From assembly GCA_036265615.1 (NCBI GenBank), contig DATAOT010000217.1, forward strand, positions 1 to 12,174: DNA of 12,174 bases. The letters are read 5' to 3'. Made by a program: the position numbers and the translations under genes. Of the stretch, positions 1-7,143 are shown piece after piece. How positions within the stretch are numbered: the stretch's first letter is position 1; every line of letters starts with the position of its first letter. Below the pieces are notes generated by a model. That model did no database searches. It was not told the origin of the DNA and saw only the letters and a list, made by a program, of their open reading frames with translations. The stretch is from DATAFF01 sp036265615 (GTDB lineage: Bacteria; Pseudomonadota; Alphaproteobacteria; Rhizobiales; Aestuariivirgaceae).

Positions 1-20
1 TGGCGACCGCATTCGACAGG

Positions 21-956
21 ATGGCAGACACCGCCGCGCGGGTGACCCCGCCGGATCTCGCCCAGCGCATGCGCGGCCTGTCGGACACGGCCATCGCGTG
101 GCTGTTCATCACGCCGACCATCGTTCTCCTGCTAGCCATCAATATCTTCCCGCTAATCTGGACGATCCAGCTCTCCTTCACCAACTACCGGGCCAACCGG
201 CCCAATGCGCCGGTCAAGAATGTCGGCCTCGACAACTACACGACGATCCTGTCCAACGCCGATATCTGGGCGGCCATGCAGGCCACCGCGCATTTCGTCT
301 TCTGGACCATCCTGCTGCAGACGCTGCTCGGCTTCGCGCTCGCCTGGCTCATCGATCGCAAGTTCCGCGGCCATGGCTTCTGGACCACCGTCATCCTGAT
401 CCCGATGATGCTGTCGCCGGCGGTGGTGGGGAACTTCTGGCGGTTCCTCTACCAGCCGCAGATCGGGCTGTTCAACTATATCGTTTCGTTCTTTACGGGC
501 GTGCCGCCATCATCCTTCGAAATGACGGGGACGGTGGCGCTGGCGCCCTGGTCGATCATCATCGTCGACACCTGGATGTGGACGCCCTATGTCATGCTGA
601 TCTGCCTGGCTGGCCTGAGGTCGATCCCAAACTACATCTATGAAGCGGCCGAGGTCGATCGCGCCTCGAAATGGCGGCAGTTCTGGTCGATCACGCTGCC
701 GATGGCGCTGCCCTTCATCATGCTCGCGGTGCTGTTCCGCGGCATCGAGAACTTCAAGATGTTCGACATGGTCAACCTGCTGACCGGCGGCGGGCCGGGG
801 TCGACCACGGAGCTCGCCTCGATCACGCTTAAGCGCGAAGCCTTCGAGAAGTGGCGCACCGGCTTCTCATCGGCCTTCGCCATCATCCTGTTCGTGACGG
901 TGTTCGGGCTCGCCAACATCTATGTGAAGGCGCTCAACCGGGTGAAGCAGCGATGA
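21..956 (+). CDS. Sugar-type ABC transporter permease 1 (MalF/UgpA-like)
   Basis: Inner-membrane permease of a CUT1-type (carbohydrate uptake) ABC importer, 311 residues from the first visible ATG. Six hydrophobic segments lie near residues 25-49, 88-111, 121-143, 171-199, 224-241 and 281-303. The cytoplasmic EAA loop, which docks on the ATPase, is at about 208-227 (YEAAEVDRAS...ITLP). The usual glycine of EAAxxDG is Arg214 here. The ATG at 21 has no properly spaced ribosome binding site, and the frame is open to base 3. Bases 1-2 are TG, so if the base before the window is A the gene starts there, seven codons earlier. The stop overlaps the next permease by ATGA. The binding protein is not in the window and probably lies upstream. 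The family is certain; the substrate is unknown but probably matches the downstream Dha kinase. Confidence 0.92.
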   Translation: MADTAARVTPPDLAQRMRGLSDTAIAWLFITPTIVLLLAINIFPLIWTIQLSFTNYRANRPNAPVKNVGLDNYTTILSNADIWAAMQATAHFVFWTILLQTLLGFALAWLIDRKFRGHGFWTTVILIPMMLSPAVVGNFWRFLYQPQIGLFNYIVSFFTGVPPSSFEMTGTVALAPWSIIIVDTWMWTPYVMLICLAGLRSIPNYIYEAAEVDRASKWRQFWSITLPMALPFIMLAVLFRGIENFKMFDMVNLLTGGGPGSTTELASITLKREAFEKWRTGFSSAFAIILFVTVFGLANIYVKALNRVKQR

Positions 957-1903
957 GCGCCACCACCGCCCATTCCGTGGTCGAGCCGGGAACCCTGTCG
1001 CGGCGCATCGCCGGGGGGCTGGTCATCCTCTATGCCGTGGTATCGATGATCCCGCTGTTCTGGATCTTCATCACCGGCTTCAAGACGCCGCCCGATTCGA
1101 TCTCCTATCCGCCCAAGGTGGTGTTCACCCCCTCGCTCGAGGGCTATTGCAACCTCTTCACCACGCGGACGCGGCAGACCCAGGAATATATCGATGCGCT
1201 CGGGCCGCCGCGGGGCGAGTGCGACCGCATCACCAGGAGCCGCGACATGGTGATCGCGGGGCCGTCCAACTACCTGCCGCGCTTCATCAACTCGGTGGTG
1301 ATCGCCTTCGGATCCACCTTCTGCGCGGTGGTGCTCGGGGTGCTCGCGGCCTACGGGTTCTCCCGCTTCCGGGTGCCGCTCAAGGACGACCTCCTGTTCT
1401 TCATCCTGTCGACGCGGATGATGCCGCCGATCGCGGTGGCGATCCCGATCTATCTCATGTACCGGCATCTCGGCCTGTCGGACACCGCGCTCGGCATGAT
1501 CCTGCTCTACACCGCGGTCAACGTGTCGCTGGCGGTGTGGCTGCTCAAAGGATTCATCGACGAGATCCCGCGCGAATATGAAGAAGCGGCGATGATCGAC
1601 GGCTATACGCGGCTGCAGGCCTTCTGGAAGGTGGTGCTGCCGCAGGCTGCGACCGGCATCGCGGCAACCGCGATCTTCTGCCTGATCTTCGCCTGGAACG
1701 AATACGCCTTCGCGGTGCTCCTGACCTCGGGCACCGCCCAGACGGCGCCGCCGTTCATTCCCACCATCATCGGCGAGGGCGGCATGGACTGGCCGGCAGT
1801 CGGTGCCGGCACGACGCTGTTCCTGGTGCCGATCCTGGTGTTCACCGTCCTGCTGCGCCGGCATCTCCTGCGCGGCATTACCTTCGGGGCAGTGCGCAAA
1901 TGA
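953..1903 (+). CDS. Sugar-type ABC transporter permease 2 (MalG/UgpE-like)
   Basis: Second inner-membrane permease of the same importer, 316 residues. I chose the ATG at 953 because it overlaps the preceding stop (ATGA), fits the family length, and leaves out a non-homologous extension in the same frame. An N-terminal membrane segment (about 20-42) is followed by a long periplasmic stretch (about 45-110), then further helices near 113-135, 146-170, 178-199, 236-256 and 285-303. The EAA loop is canonical at 209-230 (YEEAAMIDGYTR...VVLP). The first periplasmic loop is about 30-40 residues longer than in ordinary MalG-type permeases and contains Cys66 and Cys90, which could pair. The gene ends in an ATGA overlap with the small membrane protein, so translation of the three membrane genes is probably coupled. 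Confidence 0.93.
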   Translation: MSATTAHSVVEPGTLSRRIAGGLVILYAVVSMIPLFWIFITGFKTPPDSISYPPKVVFTPSLEGYCNLFTTRTRQTQEYIDALGPPRGECDRITRSRDMVIAGPSNYLPRFINSVVIAFGSTFCAVVLGVLAAYGFSRFRVPLKDDLLFFILSTRMMPPIAVAIPIYLMYRHLGLSDTALGMILLYTAVNVSLAVWLLKGFIDEIPREYEEAAMIDGYTRLQAFWKVVLPQAATGIAATAIFCLIFAWNEYAFAVLLTSGTAQTAPPFIPTIIGEGGMDWPAVGAGTTLFLVPILVFTVLLRRHLLRGITFGAVRK

Positions 1904-2124
1904 GCGAGCCCGCCGCCATGCCGCGCAACCCGGCCAAGGAGCCGCTCGTCAAGCGCTTTGTCACCTTCCGCCGCGGGCCGTGGGAGAACCTTGCGACGGT
2001 GGTGATCGCCGCCGGCGTCATCATGCTGATGCAGCCCTTCACCGTCGATCTCTACACCTGGTCGTTTCTGACGACGCTCGTCGGCACGGTCATGTTCATC
2101 ATCGTGTCCAAGTTCCCCGAGTAG
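1900..2124 (+). CDS. Small two-helix membrane protein of the ABC transporter operon
   Basis: A 74-residue protein of unknown function. A basic, proline-rich N-terminus (about 1-30, with KRFVTFRRGPWEN) is followed by two hydrophobic helices at about 31-47 and 51-70 and a four-residue tail. It resembles small unnamed proteins I recall between permease and ATPase genes of rhizobial sugar transporters, but I cannot run a search to confirm this. It starts at ATG 1900 inside the permease stop (ATGA), and the first ATPase begins 6 bases after its stop. That packing argues for a real gene and a part in the transporter, perhaps as an accessory or assembly subunit. It does not look like DUF2160, the small protein I associate with the rhizobial glycerol transporter. 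Confidence 0.77.
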   Translation: MSEPAAMPRNPAKEPLVKRFVTFRRGPWENLATVVIAAGVIMLMQPFTVDLYTWSFLTTLVGTVMFIIVSKFPE

Positions 2125-2129
2125 CGCCG

Positions 2130-3227
2130 ATGGCTGAGATCCGGGTCCAAGACTTGCGCAAGATGTTTGGCGATTTCGCCGCGGTGAAGGAATCGAGCTT
2201 CACCATTCCCGACGGCTCGTTCTTCTGCCTTCTCGGCCCGTCCGGCTGCGGCAAGACGACGACGCTCAGGATGATTGCCGGACTCGAGCTGCCGACCTCC
2301 GGCCAGATCCTTCTCGATGGCGAGGACGTGGCGTTCCGGCGTGCCTCGGAACGCGACATCGCCTTCGTGTTCCAGCTGTTCGCGCTCTATCCGCATATGA
2401 ATGTGCGGCAGAACATCGGCTTTCCGCTGCGCTGCCAGGGCGTGAGCCGGCAGGAGATACGCCAGCGCGTGGAAGAGACGGCGCGGCTGCTCAGGATCGA
2501 TCACCTCCTCGACAGCCCGGTGTCGGGGCTCGCCGGCGGCGACCGCCAGCGGGTGGCGCTCGGGCGCGCCATCATCCGACGGCCCAAGGCTTTCCTCATG
2601 GACGAGCCGCTCGGCACGCTCGATGCGGAGTTTCGAACGCTGATGTGCGCCGAGCTCAGGGCGCTGCACAACCGCATCGGCGCGACCACGGTCTATGTCA
2701 CCCACGACCAGCTCGAAGCGATGTCGATGGCCGACACCATCGCCATCATGAATCGCGGCGTCGTCGAGCAGCTCGGTCCGCCGCAGCAGGTCTACGACCG
2801 GCCGGCCAGCCTGTTCGTCGCCGATTTCGTCGGCTCGCCGGCAATGAACCTGCTGTCCTTCAAGGGCTCGCTCGATCAGGGTGCCGACAAGCTGGCGCTC
2901 GATGGGACCGAGATCGTCATCCCGCCCCTGCAAGAGCCGGCGGCGGGGCCGGAGCTCGTGCTCGGCGTGCGCCCCGAGCATGTCCGCTTCACTTCGGAAG
3001 GCGGCCTGCGCGGCCAGGTGTTCGGCGCCGAATATCTGGGCTCGACCCAGGTCGTGACGGTCGACACGGCGGTGGGGCAGGTCAAGGCCCGGCTGCCTGC
3101 CGACAGACAGCTCAAGCTCGGCGAGCCGATCGGCCTGACGTTCCGCCCGGAGCGGCTGTCGCTGTTCGACAAGGCGAGCGGCCGGGCGGTGCGGTCGGCG
3201 CTTCACGAGGGGGTGCCGCGTGGCTGA
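2130..3227 (+). CDS. ABC transporter ATPase A (MalK/UgpC-like, variant signature)
   Basis: Cytoplasmic ATPase subunit of the sugar importer, 365 residues, from ATG 2130, six bases after the small-protein stop. Walker A is at 36-43 (GPSGCGKT), the Q-loop glutamine at 82 (FQLFALYPH), Walker B with catalytic Glu159 at 155-159 (FLMDE), and the switch His192 in VTHDQ. The C-terminal part (about 235-350) is a TOBE/OB-fold regulatory domain with the usual GVRPEHVR and FRPERL segments. The signature motif is LAGGD (134-138) instead of LSGGQ, losing the serine that contacts the ATP gamma-phosphate. Since ATPase B has LSGGE, the two probably form an unequal heterodimer with one strong and one weak ATP site. 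The gene ends 8 bases into ATPase B. Confidence 0.94.
   Translation: MAEIRVQDLRKMFGDFAAVKESSFTIPDGSFFCLLGPSGCGKTTTLRMIAGLELPTSGQILLDGEDVAFRRASERDIAFVFQLFALYPHMNVRQNIGFPLRCQGVSRQEIRQRVEETARLLRIDHLLDSPVSGLAGGDRQRVALGRAIIRRPKAFLMDEPLGTLDAEFRTLMCAELRALHNRIGATTVYVTHDQLEAMSMADTIAIMNRGVVEQLGPPQQVYDRPASLFVADFVGSPAMNLLSFKGSLDQGADKLALDGTEIVIPPLQEPAAGPELVLGVRPEHVRFTSEGGLRGQVFGAEYLGSTQVVTVDTAVGQVKARLPADRQLKLGEPIGLTFRPERLSLFDKASGRAVRSALHEGVPRG
3207..3213 (+). promoter_or_regulatory. Ribosome binding site for ATPase B (GTG start)
   Basis: GAGGGGG lies six bases before the GTG at 3220, inside the end of ATPase A. It is the best-placed purine run for any start here and supports the GTG start with an 8-nt overlap. 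Confidence 0.7.
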
Positions 3228-4236
3228 CGTCCAGCTCATCGGCGTCACCAAGCGCTTCGGCAAGGTCACGGCGGTGTCGGACCTCACGCTCGACATCGGC
3301 GATGGCGAGTTCGTCATCCTGCTCGGCCCGACGGGTGCGGGAAAGACCACCACCCTCAGGCTGGCGGCCGGCCTCGAAAAGGCCGATGGCGGGCGGGTGC
3401 GGATCGGCGGCCGCGATGTCACCAACATCGCCCCGGCCGAGCGCGACATCGCCTTCGTGTTTCAGCAGTTCTCGCTCTATCCGCATCTTTCGGTGTTCGA
3501 CAATCTGGCCTTTCCGCTGCGCTCGCCGGCACGGCGGATGAGCAGCGGAGAGATCCGCAGCCGGGTCACCGAGGTGGCCTCGCTCCTGCATATCGTGCCG
3601 AAGCTCGACAACATGGCGACCGCGCTGTCGGGCGGGGAGATGCAGCGGGTGGCGATCGGGCGGGCGCTGGTGCGGCGGCCCGCCATCTATCTCATGGACG
3701 AGCCGCTGTCGTCGCTCGATGCCAAGCTCAGGAGCGAGCTCAGGCTCGAGCTGAAGCGCATCCAGGCCGATCTCGGCTCGACGGTGCTGTTCGTCACCCA
3801 CGACCAGATCGAGGCATTGACGATGGCCGACCGCATCGGCGTGCTCGACCATGGGCGGCTCGTTCAGCTCGGCTCGCCGCGGCGGATCTACGAGGATCCA
3901 GACAGCATCTATGTGGCGACCCGGCTCGGGCAGCCCTCGATCAACCTCGTCCCCGAGGGCCTGCTGCCGGCCGGCGCGCCGCCCGCCGGCGCCAAGATCG
4001 TCGGCTTGAGGACCGAGAACATCCGCATCGAGAAGGCGAATGGCAGCGGCGCCACCGGCAAGGTCGAGTGGGTCGAGCATCTCGGCGATCAGAACCATCT
4101 TCACCTCCAGGTCGGCGAGCAGCGGATCGTCACGCTGGCCTCGCCCGACAGCGATCTCGGACCGGGCGATCAGGTCAAGCTGTCGGCGGTGAAGCCGCTG
4201 TTCTTCGATGCCGCGGGCAATCGGTTGCGGGGATAG
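3220..4236 (+). CDS. ABC transporter ATPase B (MalK/UgpC-like)
   Basis: Second ATPase subunit, 338 residues, GTG start. Walker A 36-43 (GPTGAGKT), Q-loop Gln82 (FQQFSLYPH), signature 136-140 (LSGGE), Walker B ending in Glu161 (LMDEPLSSLDAK) and switch His194 (VTHDQIEAL) are all intact. A short TOBE-like domain follows (about 240-330, with GLRTENIRI). It is about 27 residues shorter than ATPase A, mainly in the C-terminal domain, so the two are clearly diverged paralogues and not a recent duplication. Most CUT1 importers use a homodimer of one ATPase. Two ATPase genes in tandem are known in the rhizobial glycerol transporter GlpSTPQV, the best-known analogue, though the small protein here differs. 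The stop is four bases before dhaL, linking transport to the kinase genes. Confidence 0.95.
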   Translation: MADVQLIGVTKRFGKVTAVSDLTLDIGDGEFVILLGPTGAGKTTTLRLAAGLEKADGGRVRIGGRDVTNIAPAERDIAFVFQQFSLYPHLSVFDNLAFPLRSPARRMSSGEIRSRVTEVASLLHIVPKLDNMATALSGGEMQRVAIGRALVRRPAIYLMDEPLSSLDAKLRSELRLELKRIQADLGSTVLFVTHDQIEALTMADRIGVLDHGRLVQLGSPRRIYEDPDSIYVATRLGQPSINLVPEGLLPAGAPPAGAKIVGLRTENIRIEKANGSGATGKVEWVEHLGDQNHLHLQVGEQRIVTLASPDSDLGPGDQVKLSAVKPLFFDAAGNRLRG

Positions 4237-4240
4237 GGCC

Positions 4241-4843
4241 ATGAACGCCGAGGACATCAGGCTTCTCATCGATACCCTCGCCGAGCGGGTCATAGCCGCG
4301 AGCGACGAGCTGACGGCGCTCGACCAGGCGATCGGCGACGGCGATCACGGCATCAACATGAAGCGCGGCTTCGAAGCGGTGCGGGTCGAGGGGCCGGCAA
4401 TGGCGGCCTCGGGTCTCCCGGCGGCGCTCCACAAGCTCGGCATGACGCTGGTCATGAAGGTCGGCGGCGCCTCGGGGCCGCTCTATGGCACGCTGTTCAT
4501 GGCGCTCGCCAAGGCGATGCCGCCGGATCCCGACCGGGCGGCGGTGGCAGGCGCTCTTTCGAGCGCGATCGCCGCCGTCAAGGCCCGCGGCAAATCCGAT
4601 GTCGGGCAGAAGACGCTCCTCGACGTGCTCGAGCCAGTGCAACGGGCGCTCGCCGACGGCGCCGATGCCCAGGGCTTGAGGGCGGCCGCCCGCGAGGCGG
4701 CCAACGCGACCATTCCGCTCAAGGCGACGCGGGGGCGGGCATCGTTTCTCGGCGAGCGCTCGGTCGGCCATATGGATCCCGGCGCCCGTTCGAGCGAGAT
4801 CATGGTGGGTGCCATTCTCGATGCGCTGGAGCAGCGAACATGA
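4241..4843 (+). CDS. dhaL: PTS-dependent dihydroxyacetone kinase, ADP-binding subunit DhaL
   Basis: DhaL carries a tightly bound ADP as cofactor. The ADP is rephosphorylated by DhaM, and DhaL then phosphorylates the ketose held by DhaK. The protein has 200 residues (E. coli 210). The Mg-ADP site is intact: Asp28, Asp33 and Asp35 in DQAIGDGDHG match E. coli Asp30, 35 and 37. Further family blocks are GGASGPLYGTLF (75-86), the KTLLDVL region (124-130), GRASFLGER and GHMDPGARSS near the C-terminus. ATG 4241 fits the family N-terminus; an in-frame ATG 33 bases upstream lies inside ATPase B and is unlikely. It is separated from its partner dhaK by four genes, and its stop overlaps dhaM by ATGA. 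Related kinases can act on erythrulose or apulose, so the exact ketose is open. Confidence 0.95.
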   Translation: MNAEDIRLLIDTLAERVIAASDELTALDQAIGDGDHGINMKRGFEAVRVEGPAMAASGLPAALHKLGMTLVMKVGGASGPLYGTLFMALAKAMPPDPDRAAVAGALSSAIAAVKARGKSDVGQKTLLDVLEPVQRALADGADAQGLRAAAREAANATIPLKATRGRASFLGERSVGHMDPGARSSEIMVGAILDALEQRT

Positions 4844-5247
4844 CCAGCAGCAATGTCGGCATCGTCATTGTTTCGCATTCGAAGGACGTGGCGCGGGGAG
4901 CGGCCGAGATGGTGCGTCAGATGGTCGGGCCGGAGGTGCCGCTGGCGCATTGCGGCGGCGATCCGGGGGGCGGTCTTGGAACCAGCGTCGAAAGCATCAT
5001 GGCGGCGATCGCGGAAGCCTGGTCGGACAAGGGCGTGGCGGTGCTCGTCGATCTCGGCGGCGCCGAAACCAACAGCGAGATGGCGGTCGAGCTGCTGCCG
5101 GCGGCACAGCGTGACCGGGTGGTGATCTGCAATGCGCCGATCGTCGAGGGCGCCGTCATGGCGGCGACGGAGTCGTCGGCCGGGTCGAGCCTCGGGGCGG
5201 TCCGCAGCACGGCCGAAGAACTCTATGCCGGGTCGATGGTGAGATGA
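4840..5247 (+). CDS. dhaM: Phosphotransfer subunit DhaM, stand-alone EIIA (mannose-type) domain
   Basis: Cytoplasmic EIIA-Man-like protein, 135 residues, which takes phosphate from HPr and passes it to ADP bound in DhaL. The phosphorylated histidine is His13 in IVIVSHSKD, matching the conserved N-terminal VSHS motif of DhaM proteins. The CGGDPGGGLGTS segment and VLVDLGGAETNSEMA (about 68-82) are also typical of DhaM. In E. coli DhaM is a three-domain fusion (EIIA, HPr, partial EI); here only the first domain is encoded and the other two follow as separate genes. Both ends overlap neighbours by ATGA (dhaL before, HPr after), so the subunits are probably made in fixed ratio. Mannose-type sugar EIIA is less likely because no EIIB/C/D gene is present. 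Confidence 0.94.
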   Translation: MTSSNVGIVIVSHSKDVARGAAEMVRQMVGPEVPLAHCGGDPGGGLGTSVESIMAAIAEAWSDKGVAVLVDLGGAETNSEMAVELLPAAQRDRVVICNAPIVEGAVMAATESSAGSSLGAVRSTAEELYAGSMVR

Positions 5248-5549
5248 GCGCGCCAACCGCATCGAGATCGGTGTTGATGAAGCACCCCGTCGGGCTGCAT
5301 GCCCGCCCGTCGGTCAAGCTCACCAAGCTTGCCAAGAGCTTCGGCTGCCGCATCGAGATGGCGCAGCAGGCTGCCGGCCCGTGGATCGACGCCAAGAGCA
5401 TCGTCAAGGTCATGGCCATGAAGGCGCCGCGCGACACCACCCTGCATTTCCGGGCGGAAGGCGACGGGGCGGCCGATGCGGTGGATGCCCTGAGCGAGCT
5501 CGTCCAGCGCAATTTCGACGAGGATCATGCCGATGCCCCCGCCCCTTGA
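5244..5549 (+). CDS. ptsH: HPr phosphocarrier protein dedicated to the Dha kinase
   Basis: HPr-family phosphocarrier of 101 residues, slightly long for the family (85-90) because of a short N-terminal extension and an acidic, Ala/Pro-rich tail. The active-site histidine is His19 in HPVGLHARPS, with Arg21 beside it. The second HPr block, DAKSIVKVMAM, carries Ser52 at the position of the regulatory Ser46 of classical HPr. It should accept phosphate from the Enzyme I encoded next and hand it to the EIIA encoded before it. The start overlaps dhaM by ATGA; the 3' end overlaps the Enzyme I gene by 23 bases. Alphaproteobacteria usually also carry a separate Ntr-type HPr, so this is likely a second, pathway-specific copy. 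Whether Ser52 is phosphorylated cannot be told from sequence. Confidence 0.93.
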   Translation: MSAPTASRSVLMKHPVGLHARPSVKLTKLAKSFGCRIEMAQQAAGPWIDAKSIVKVMAMKAPRDTTLHFRAEGDGAADAVDALSELVQRNFDEDHADAPAP

Positions 5550-7143
5550 ACGGATCGGCCGGCCAGCCTCGCCCGGGATTGCGGTTGGCCCGCTGGTCCC
5601 GTTCTCGAGCATGGTGCGGGCGGTGGAAACCATCGCCGCGGATTCGGCGGAGGAACTGGACAGGCTCACCGAGGCGCTTGACGCCGCGGCTCAGGAGCTG
5701 GCGGCGCTGCTCGAAGCTGCGGAGCCTGACGGACAGGCCATTCTCGAGTTCCAGATCGCCATGCTCGAGGACAACACGCTGACGGAGGCCGCAGCGGAGC
5801 GGGTGGCCGGCGGGGCATCGGCAGCGGCCGGCTGGAGGATCGCGCTCGATCGGCAGATCGCCGACTTTGCCGACGGCGGCGACGATTATTTTCAGGCCCG
5901 GGCCGGCGACCTCGCCGATCTCAGGGACCGCGTACTCAGACTCCTCACCGGCGAGGCGGATACCGTGCTCCCGGCCGGGTCGATCCTGATCGGAGACGAC
6001 CTGGCACCGAGCCGGTTCCTGGCGATCGACTGGAGCCGGGGCGGCGCGATCATTCTCGAGCGCGGCAGCCCGCTCAGCCATGTCGCCATCCTGGCGCGGG
6101 CGCGCGGCATCCCGATGGTGACCGGGCTCGGGCAGCTGTCCGCCAATGGCCATGTCGAGGCGATGGTCGACGGGACGAGCGGCCGGGTCGTGCTGTCGCC
6201 CGATGTCAAGTCGCGGCGGGCGATGATGGATGCGGCGCGGGCTTTCGCGGAGGAGGAGCGGCGGGCCGACCGGCATCGCGCTGCGCCAGCCATCACAGCT
6301 GATGGCGTTAGCGTCAAGGTCATGATCAACGTGGCTGATCCGGCCGAGGTCGATGCGATCGACATCGCTCATTGCGACGGCATCGGCCTGATGCGCACCG
6401 AGTTCCTGTTCCGCAACGGCCGTCCGCTGCCGGGCGAGGACGAGCAGTACGGTGCCTACCGGCGGCTTCTCGAATGGGCGGGGGAGAAGCCGGTGACGGT
6501 CAGGACCCTCGATGCCGGCGGCGACAAGCCGATCGCCGGGCTCACGCCTGACGACGAGACCAACACCTTCCTCGGCGTGCGCGGGTTGCGCCTGTCGCTC
6601 AAGCGCCCCGAGGTGTTCCGCGTGCAGCTGCGGGCGCTGGCGCGGGCGGCGGTCCATGGCAATCTGCGGGTCATGTGGCCGATGGTGACGGTGCCCGAGG
6701 AATTCACCGCGGCGGCAGCTCTGTTCGAGGACGAGTTCGCGGCACTTCGGCGGCATGGGATCGCCTGCAAGCGGCCGCCGCTCGGCATGATGATCGAGGT
6801 GCCGCTGCCGGCGCTCATGCCGGAGCTGTTCCCGATGGCGCAGTTCTTCTCGATCGGCTCCAACGATCTCACGCAATATCTGGCGGCGGCAGCACGCGAC
6901 AACGCCGCGGTCGCGGGGCTCGCCGACAGCGCCTATCCGGCGGTCGCCGGGCTCATCGCCAAGCTCGCTCAGTTCGCTGCGAGGCACGGGATCGAGCTGT
7001 CGATCTGCGGCGATCTCGCTTCGGACGTCGGCAAGGTGCCGGACCTCGTCGGACGCGGGCTCAGGTCGCTTTCCGTCGCGCCGGCGGCGCTGGCGCGGGT
7101 CAAGGCAACCATCTGCCGATCACGGGCCGGAGGTGGCGCTTGA
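5527..7143 (+). CDS. ptsI: PTS Enzyme I (PEP-protein phosphotransferase)
   Basis: Takes phosphate from PEP and passes it to HPr. At 538 residues (E. coli EI 575) it is a complete EI without the GAF domain of EI-Ntr (PtsP), and it is much larger than the truncated EI module fused in E. coli DhaM. Order: swivel and HPr-binding region with phosphorylated His185 (GSPLSHVAILARARG), then the PEP-binding barrel with Arg290 (LMRTEFLF), Arg326 (VRTLDAGGDKPI), NTFLGVRGLRL, Asn446 (SIGSNDLTQY) and catalytic Cys494 (SICGDLASD). All expected residues are present. ATG 5527 is used; ATG 5533 is also possible and is better spaced from the GAGG at 5520-5523. The gene overlaps HPr by 23 bases, and its stop overlaps the next gene as TTGA. 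Automated pipelines may label it ptsP. Confidence 0.95.
   Translation: MPMPPPLERIGRPASPGIAVGPLVPFSSMVRAVETIAADSAEELDRLTEALDAAAQELAALLEAAEPDGQAILEFQIAMLEDNTLTEAAAERVAGGASAAAGWRIALDRQIADFADGGDDYFQARAGDLADLRDRVLRLLTGEADTVLPAGSILIGDDLAPSRFLAIDWSRGGAIILERGSPLSHVAILARARGIPMVTGLGQLSANGHVEAMVDGTSGRVVLSPDVKSRRAMMDAARAFAEEERRADRHRAAPAITADGVSVKVMINVADPAEVDAIDIAHCDGIGLMRTEFLFRNGRPLPGEDEQYGAYRRLLEWAGEKPVTVRTLDAGGDKPIAGLTPDDETNTFLGVRGLRLSLKRPEVFRVQLRALARAAVHGNLRVMWPMVTVPEEFTAAAALFEDEFAALRRHGIACKRPPLGMMIEVPLPALMPELFPMAQFFSIGSNDLTQYLAAAARDNAAVAGLADSAYPAVAGLIAKLAQFAARHGIELSICGDLASDVGKVPDLVGRGLRSLSVAPAALARVKATICRSRAGGGA
7129..7133 (+). promoter_or_regulatory. Ribosome binding site that fixes a TTG start
   Basis: GGAGG sits six bases before TTG 7140, at the very end of the Enzyme I gene. 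There is no ATG or GTG nearby in this frame, so this site decides the start of the following gene. Confidence 0.72.

Noticed and set aside
920..1864. 314-codon minus-strand frame over permease 2
   Set aside because: Charged, repetitive composition and a perfect match to the shadow of a membrane protein gene.
2052..3449. 465-codon open frame on the minus strand across both ATPase genes
   Set aside because: It is antisense to two clear ATPases, rich in Arg/His/Pro/Ala with no family motif, as expected for a shadow frame in GC-rich DNA.
21..4236. Direct naming as the glycerol transporter GlpSTPQV or the glycerol-phosphate transporter Ugp
   Set aside because: The layout of two ATPases is similar to Glp, but the small protein differs and the linked kinase is of the DAK family, so a substrate name would be a guess.
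5410..6987. 525-codon minus-strand open frame over HPr and Enzyme I
   Set aside because: The plus strand carries every EI catalytic motif; the antisense product is low-complexity and arginine-rich.
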